34,627 nucleotides of DNA from Rhodanobacteraceae bacterium (GTDB taxonomy: Bacteria; Acidobacteriota; Terriglobia; Terriglobales; Acidobacteriaceae). The stretch lies in assembly GCA_025350865.1 (NCBI GenBank), contig JANXWZ010000230.1:1-34627 (forward strand), written 5' to 3'. The translations under genes were made by a program, and so were the position numbers. The first letter of the stretch is position 1. The number at the start of each line of letters is the position of its first letter. Shown piece after piece: positions 31,825 through 34,627 of this stretch. The notes under the pieces were generated by a model. That model worked only from the letters and a program-made list of their open reading frames with translations, ran no database searches and was not told the origin of the DNA.

Positions 31825-31852
31825 GGATCAGGGGGTAGGGACCAGGGATCAG
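31825..31852 (-). promoter_or_regulatory. 28-bp heptad element upstream of the mrdA start
   Basis: On the coding strand it reads as four consecutive 7-mers: CTGATCC, CTGGTCC, CTACCCC, CTGATCC. It ends 9 bases before the mrdA ATG, where a ribosome site should be. A close copy sits before mreD (32472-32499). The template strand carries several G runs. Its function is unknown; a translational or structural role is an inference. Confidence 0.5.
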
Positions 31853-31903
31853 TCCACTGGTTTTATCTTAGTCCGAACTGTGTCGATCTATCACAGCCGT
31901 TTT

Positions 31904-31952
31904 CCTTATCCTTGTTCCCTGGGTCCTGTTCCCTATTCCCTATTCCCTTCTC
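31904..31952 (-). repeat. Degenerate GGGAATA heptad array over the mreD stop
   Basis: On the coding strand the units GGGAATA, GGGAATA, GGGAACA, GGACCCA, GGGAACA follow one another. The TAG stop of mreD (31942-31940) lies within the first units. Because the unit is 7 bases long, its internal TAG appears in different frames in successive copies. Confidence 0.55.
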
Positions 31953-32464
31953 TTGGTGCGGTCTAGGAGGAGGAAGAGGGGGATGGCGACCAGGGTGTTG
32001 AAGATGGCGCGGTAGAGCTCGTGGAGCCAGAGGATCTTGTAGCCGGGGACGGCGAGGAGATAGTGCTGGATGAGGTAGAGCAGGGCCGATTGCAGCATGG
32101 AGAAGCCGAAGTTCATCAGGATGCGGGTGGTGATGTTTTCTACGTCGACCTGCAGGCCGATGGAGGAGGCGGCGTAGCCGATGATGGTTTTGGCCATGCC
32201 GTTGATGCCGATGGGTTGGCCGGTGAGGAGATCCTGAAAGAGGCCGATGGAGGCTCCGGTGAGCGCGCCGAGGATGGGGTTGCGGCGGCCGACGGCGAAG
32301 AAGATCACGGCGATCAGTGGGAGATCGAGGATCATCAGGCGCGGGAAGATGTGCGGCAGATAGGCCTGCAGCAGGATGAGTGTGAAAGGCACGAGGATCG
32401 CCACGAACGGATTGAACGTGTATTGCTCGAACTCGCTGCGGGATGTGTAGGAACGGGAGGACAT
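31940..32464 (-). CDS. mreD: Rod-shape determining protein MreD
   Basis: A 174-residue membrane protein with about five to six helices, including FVAILVPFTLILLQAYLPHI, LPLIAVIFFAVG and FNTLVAIPLFLLL. ALTGASIGLFQDLLTGQPIGINGMAKTI matches the conserved G-x-x-x-G-L-x-x-D segment of MreD. It bridges MreC and the elongation machinery in the inner membrane. It follows mreC by 36 bp. The ATG at 32464 has no Shine-Dalgarno; a 28-bp heptad element ends 7 bases before it. The stop codon lies in a heptad repeat. Confidence 0.9.
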   Translation of the reverse strand: MSSRSYTSRSEFEQYTFNPFVAILVPFTLILLQAYLPHIFPRLMILDLPLIAVIFFAVGRRNPILGALTGASIGLFQDLLTGQPIGINGMAKTIIGYAASSIGLQVDVENITTRILMNFGFSMLQSALLYLIQHYLLAVPGYKILWLHELYRAIFNTLVAIPLFLLLDRTKRRE

Positions 32465-32471
32465 AGTTGAG

Positions 32472-32499
32472 GGATCAGGGGTGGGGGGTCAGGGATCAG
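32472..32499 (-). promoter_or_regulatory. 28-bp heptad element upstream of the mreD start
   Basis: On the coding strand it reads CTGATCC, CTGACCC, CCCACCC, CTGATCC. It fills the short mreC-mreD gap and ends 7 bases before the mreD ATG. The plus (template) strand around it holds four G runs of three or more with loops of 4, 1 and 3 bases, a G-quadruplex-type pattern. Confidence 0.5.
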
Positions 32500-32500
32500 C

Positions 32501-33616
32501 CTACTGCTTGGGGGCTCCGGGTGTTAGGTCGGTGGCGGGTGGGGCGGAGCCGGGGCTGTAGCGGTCGGGGTGGAGGGCGGGTTTGGGTTTTGGGGTGAGG
32601 TTGGTGGAGTTTTCGGGCGGCGGGATGGAGGGGTCGGTGCCGTCGGCGGGCTTGGCGGGGTCTTTGTCGTCGTGAATGCCGGGGAGTTTGCCCGCGCTGA
32701 TGTCGGCGGCGTGGGCAAGGGGGTCGGCGGCTAGGTCCTGCTGTTCCTGGGCGAGGGTGAAAGCGTCGAGCGCGGCGGTTCCGGTGACGACGAGGACCTC
32801 GTCGAGCTGGTTGAGGTCGAGCGCGGGTTTGACGGTGATGAGGGTGTAGGGCTGGTGTTCGGGGTCGAGGATGATGGACTCGATGACGCCGACGGGGAGG
32901 CCGCGGGGGAAGACGCCGTCGCCGCCGGAGGTGAGGACGGTTTCGCCGGGCTTGATGCGGGAGTCGGGCGTCAAGTTGGTGATCTGGATGCGGCCGACGG
33001 GGGAGCCGTGCAGGATGGCGTGGATGCGGGTGGAGCCGAGGATGACGCCGGCGCCGGCGGTCTGGTCGCTGATGAGGAGAAGCTGCGAGGTGTTGGGGAA
33101 GACGTCGCGGAGCTTGCCGACGATGCCGGTGGGGGTGATGACGGCCATGTCGGACTTGAGCCCCTGGTTGGCACCTTTGTCGAGGATGAGGAGGCGCGAC
33201 TGGTCGGAGCCGGAGCTGCCGATGATTTGCGCGGCGACGGTGGCGGCGGCGTAATTCTGGCGGAATTCGAGAAGGGTGCGGAGGCGCTGGCCTTCGAGGG
33301 CGTCCTCGGCGAAAGCGGCGCGCTGGACGCGGAGGTCGTCGAGCTGCTTCTGGAGGTCGCGGTTCTGCTGGCGGACGTGGCGGAGGTCGATGTAGTTGGC
33401 CCAGGCGGCGCGGATGCCGTGGCCGGAGCCGTTGGAGAGGCGCTCGAATGGAGAGATGAGAGCGATGGCCCAGAGCCGGAGGAGACGCACCCGGGGGCCG
33501 TCGGGGCGCGAGGGGTCCGCCGCGCGGTTGATCTGCGTGGCCAGGGCGATGGTCTGGGCGAGCAGGATCGCGATGAGGACGAGGGCGTTTTTGAAGCGGC
33601 TGAAGAAGGATTCCAT
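32501..33616 (-). CDS. mreC: Rod-shape determining protein MreC
   Basis: A 371-residue protein with one N-terminal membrane helix (about 11-29, ALVLIAILLAQTIALATQI), a coiled-coil (about 80-118, VRQQNRDLQKQLDDLRVQRAA) and the two-lobed periplasmic beta domain with LILDKGANQGLKSDMAVITP and GETVLTSGGDGVFPRGLPVG, the latter typical of MreC. It scaffolds PBP2/RodA on the periplasmic side. The C-terminal 65 residues are Pro/Asp/Lys-rich and probably disordered. Translation starts at the ATG at 33616 with no Shine-Dalgarno (GCCCCA precedes it). mreB, usually just upstream, is not in this window at that position. Confidence 0.93.
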   Translation of the reverse strand: MESFFSRFKNALVLIAILLAQTIALATQINRAADPSRPDGPRVRLLRLWAIALISPFERLSNGSGHGIRAAWANYIDLRHVRQQNRDLQKQLDDLRVQRAAFAEDALEGQRLRTLLEFRQNYAAATVAAQIIGSSGSDQSRLLILDKGANQGLKSDMAVITPTGIVGKLRDVFPNTSQLLLISDQTAGAGVILGSTRIHAILHGSPVGRIQITNLTPDSRIKPGETVLTSGGDGVFPRGLPVGVIESIILDPEHQPYTLITVKPALDLNQLDEVLVVTGTAALDAFTLAQEQQDLAADPLAHAADISAGKLPGIHDDKDPAKPADGTDPSIPPPENSTNLTPKPKPALHPDRYSPGSAPPATDLTPGAPKQ

Positions 33617-33761
33617 TGGGGCAAAAGCGGGGTGCTGATTTCATTATCAGGGTTTTGGAGGCATCTCGGGCAGCATCCGGTCTCCCCTGCCAACTTAAGT
33701 ACGTAAAGTCTGGATGGAAAGGACTTAGATCGAACTTCGAGATGACGTACAGCTTCCGAAA

Positions 33762-33799
33762 TACAAATACAGAGATTCTGGCTTCGCCAGAATGACGTC
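33762..33799 (-). repeat. 38-bp hairpin repeat (family A), copy 8
   Basis: Stem ATTCTGGC / GCCAGAAT with loop TTC on the plus strand. Its flank has the variant ACAGAG in place of ACGGAG. This is the only copy in a divergent gap. Confidence 0.88.
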
Positions 33800-33901
33800 C
33801 GTGGGGTGGATGCCACATAGCATCTTGAAATCCGGTCTATGTTGGAATTCCTGTTGCCCGAAGTGCGGGATTTTGCGGGCGGCGGGCGAAGGCGGAGTGG
33901 T

Positions 33902-33940
33902 GAGCTGACAGCGTTTCAGCTATCTGCTCACAGTTAAAAG
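33902..33940. repeat. Heptad-periodic GCT-type repeat, copy 3
   Basis: Units GCTGACA, GCGTTTCA, GCTATCT, GCTCACA and GTTAAAA follow at 7- to 8-base spacing. It resembles the array at 27824-27863. Confidence 0.4.
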
Positions 33941-34074
33941 CAGACTGGACACGCGATTTTGCGGGGCTTTTGGCTGGCTATTCTGTAGGTTGGAGAGAAG
34001 AATGTCCGGCTGTACGTCCTTACTTGGAACCTTCTCTACGGTTCAGGGATTCCGACACTTTCTGGAGGCACGAA

Positions 34075-34627
34075 GTGAGGAAGCTCATCGGTCTGGCGCT
34101 CGCAGCGTCGCTTGGCGTTCTGGCATTGGCCGGATGCGCGGGGGTGCGGCCGCTGGAGCCGACTTCGAATGTTGCCGGACTAAAGGGTGTGGTACACGGC
34201 GGACAGCCCCCGGTGGCGGGCGCGTTGGTTCGGATGTACGCGGTGGGGACGACCACCGACGGCGTCGCAGCAGGGCTGCCGCTGTTTACGGTGACGACGG
34301 ATGCGAACGGTGTTTTCAACGCGCCTTCGAGCACCTATACGTGTCCGACGCCGACCTCGCTGGTGTACCTGGTGGCGACGGGCGGGAACCCGGGGCTGGG
34401 GTCGGGGCAGACGAACGCGCAACTGGCGCTGATCGCGGCGATGGGACCGTGCGGGAGTATCAACGACTCGACGATTGCGATTGTGAATGAGGTGACGACG
34501 GTGGCGGCGGTGTATGCGCTGGCACCGTATGCTTCGGCAAGCGGGATCGGGTCGCCTCCGGCTCATGCGGCGGCTTTGGCGGCCGGGTTTACGCTGGCAT
34601 CGCAGTATGTGGATACGACGGTGGGGC
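34075..34627 (+). CDS. Lipoprotein with a carboxypeptidase-regulatory-like beta domain, 3' end outside the window
   Basis: A GTG start (34075) follows an excellent ribosome site GGAGG with 6-base spacing. The frame gives MRKLIGLALAASLGVLALAG followed by Cys, a lipobox signal for lipidation. Past the Cys, GLKGVVHGGQPPVAGALVRM and VTTDANGVFNAP match the beta-sandwich pattern of carboxypeptidase-regulatory or transthyretin-like domains common in acidobacterial surface proteins. The frame stays open to the window end (184 codons seen). The downstream part (LVYLVATGGNPGLGSGQTNA and onward) is Ala/Thr-rich. A longer frame starting at 33990 in another register is spurious. Function beyond a surface or periplasmic structural role is unknown. 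Confidence 0.8.
   Translation, partial: MRKLIGLALAASLGVLALAGCAGVRPLEPTSNVAGLKGVVHGGQPPVAGALVRMYAVGTTTDGVAAGLPLFTVTTDANGVFNAPSSTYTCPTPTSLVYLVATGGNPGLGSGQTNAQLALIAAMGPCGSINDSTIAIVNEVTTVAAVYALAPYASASGIGSPPAHAAALAAGFTLASQYVDTTVG

Larger units (their letters stand above)
33617..34074. other. Divergent gap between mreC and a lipoprotein gene
   Basis: This 458-bp gap should hold the promoters of the mre operon and of the lipoprotein gene. It contains a family A repeat (33762-33799) and a heptad-periodic stretch (33902-33940). GATAAT on the minus strand about 30 bases before mreC is a possible -10 box, but I see no good -35 box. No coding frame here has family support. Confidence 0.55.

Noticed and set aside
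32496-33818. 440-codon minus-strand frame overlapping mreC in another register
   Set aside because: The product is an Arg/Pro/His-rich string starting in a repeat; mreC in the other frame has full family support.
33990-34490. 166-codon frame starting at 33990
   Set aside because: It is in a different register from the lipoprotein frame, which has a ribosome site, a lipobox and a beta-sandwich pattern.
1-34627. tRNA or rRNA genes
   Set aside because: No cloverleaf-type sequence with the usual T-arm and anticodon features was noticed in the intergenic gaps; a covariance search was not possible here.

Overview
The window looks like a chromosomal segment of an acidobacterium, probably class Terriglobia (Granulicella/Terriglobus/Edaphobacter-like). 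That placement is inferred from high GC, Gram-negative envelope genes (outer-membrane barrel, lipoprotein, MreC/MreD/PBP2/RodA), the gene families present and the short hairpin repeats that fill the gaps. No rRNA or tRNA gene was seen, so the taxonomy is not proven. About 25 genes are supported. There is no phage, transposase, CRISPR array or recognisable oriC.

Layout. 1-2895: DUF58, SpoIIM-like and RDD genes, a set often found beside MoxR ATPases. 2898-6013: a secreted PQQ-type sugar dehydrogenase and a sugar-porter MFS transporter, divergent across a gap with a GntR/FadR-like palindrome. 6107-10052 (minus strand): a coupled three-gene unit of a secreted clan GH-D-like glycosidase, a sugar nucleotidyltransferase and a NahK-like sugar kinase, apparently for glycan cleavage and sugar activation. 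10140-12905: an extended Der GTPase followed closely by a PIN/HicB-like toxin-antitoxin pair. 12907-15736 (minus): PP2C phosphatase, 3-hydroxyacyl-CoA dehydrogenase and an unknown membrane protein. 15829-17704: a solitary beta-class DNA methyltransferase and a Tat-exported metallophosphoesterase. 18031-21843: VKOR, an MqnC-derived protein without its Fe-S cysteines, an AbrB/PIN module and a cellulose-synthase-like glycosyltransferase. 22068-33616 (all minus): an outer-membrane barrel, a giant RNase E/G, an MFS remnant, and the cell-shape genes rodA, mrdA, mreD and mreC (transcribed mreC to rodA). 34075 to the end: the start of a lipoprotein.

The strongest unexplained signals are: (1) RNase E/G with about 775 low-complexity residues inserted in its S1 domain; (2) a radical-SAM-family protein without its cluster motif, overlapping a quinone-linked VKOR gene; (3) several families of small hairpin repeats, including eight 38-bp copies that differ mainly in the hairpin loop, and a second family whose stems change sequence but stay paired; (4) a 28-bp heptad element just upstream of the start codons of mreD and mrdA, in an operon with no visible Shine-Dalgarno sequences. 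Strand composition also changes along the window: the plus strand is C-rich at the left and G-rich at the right, and repeat orientation flips in the middle.
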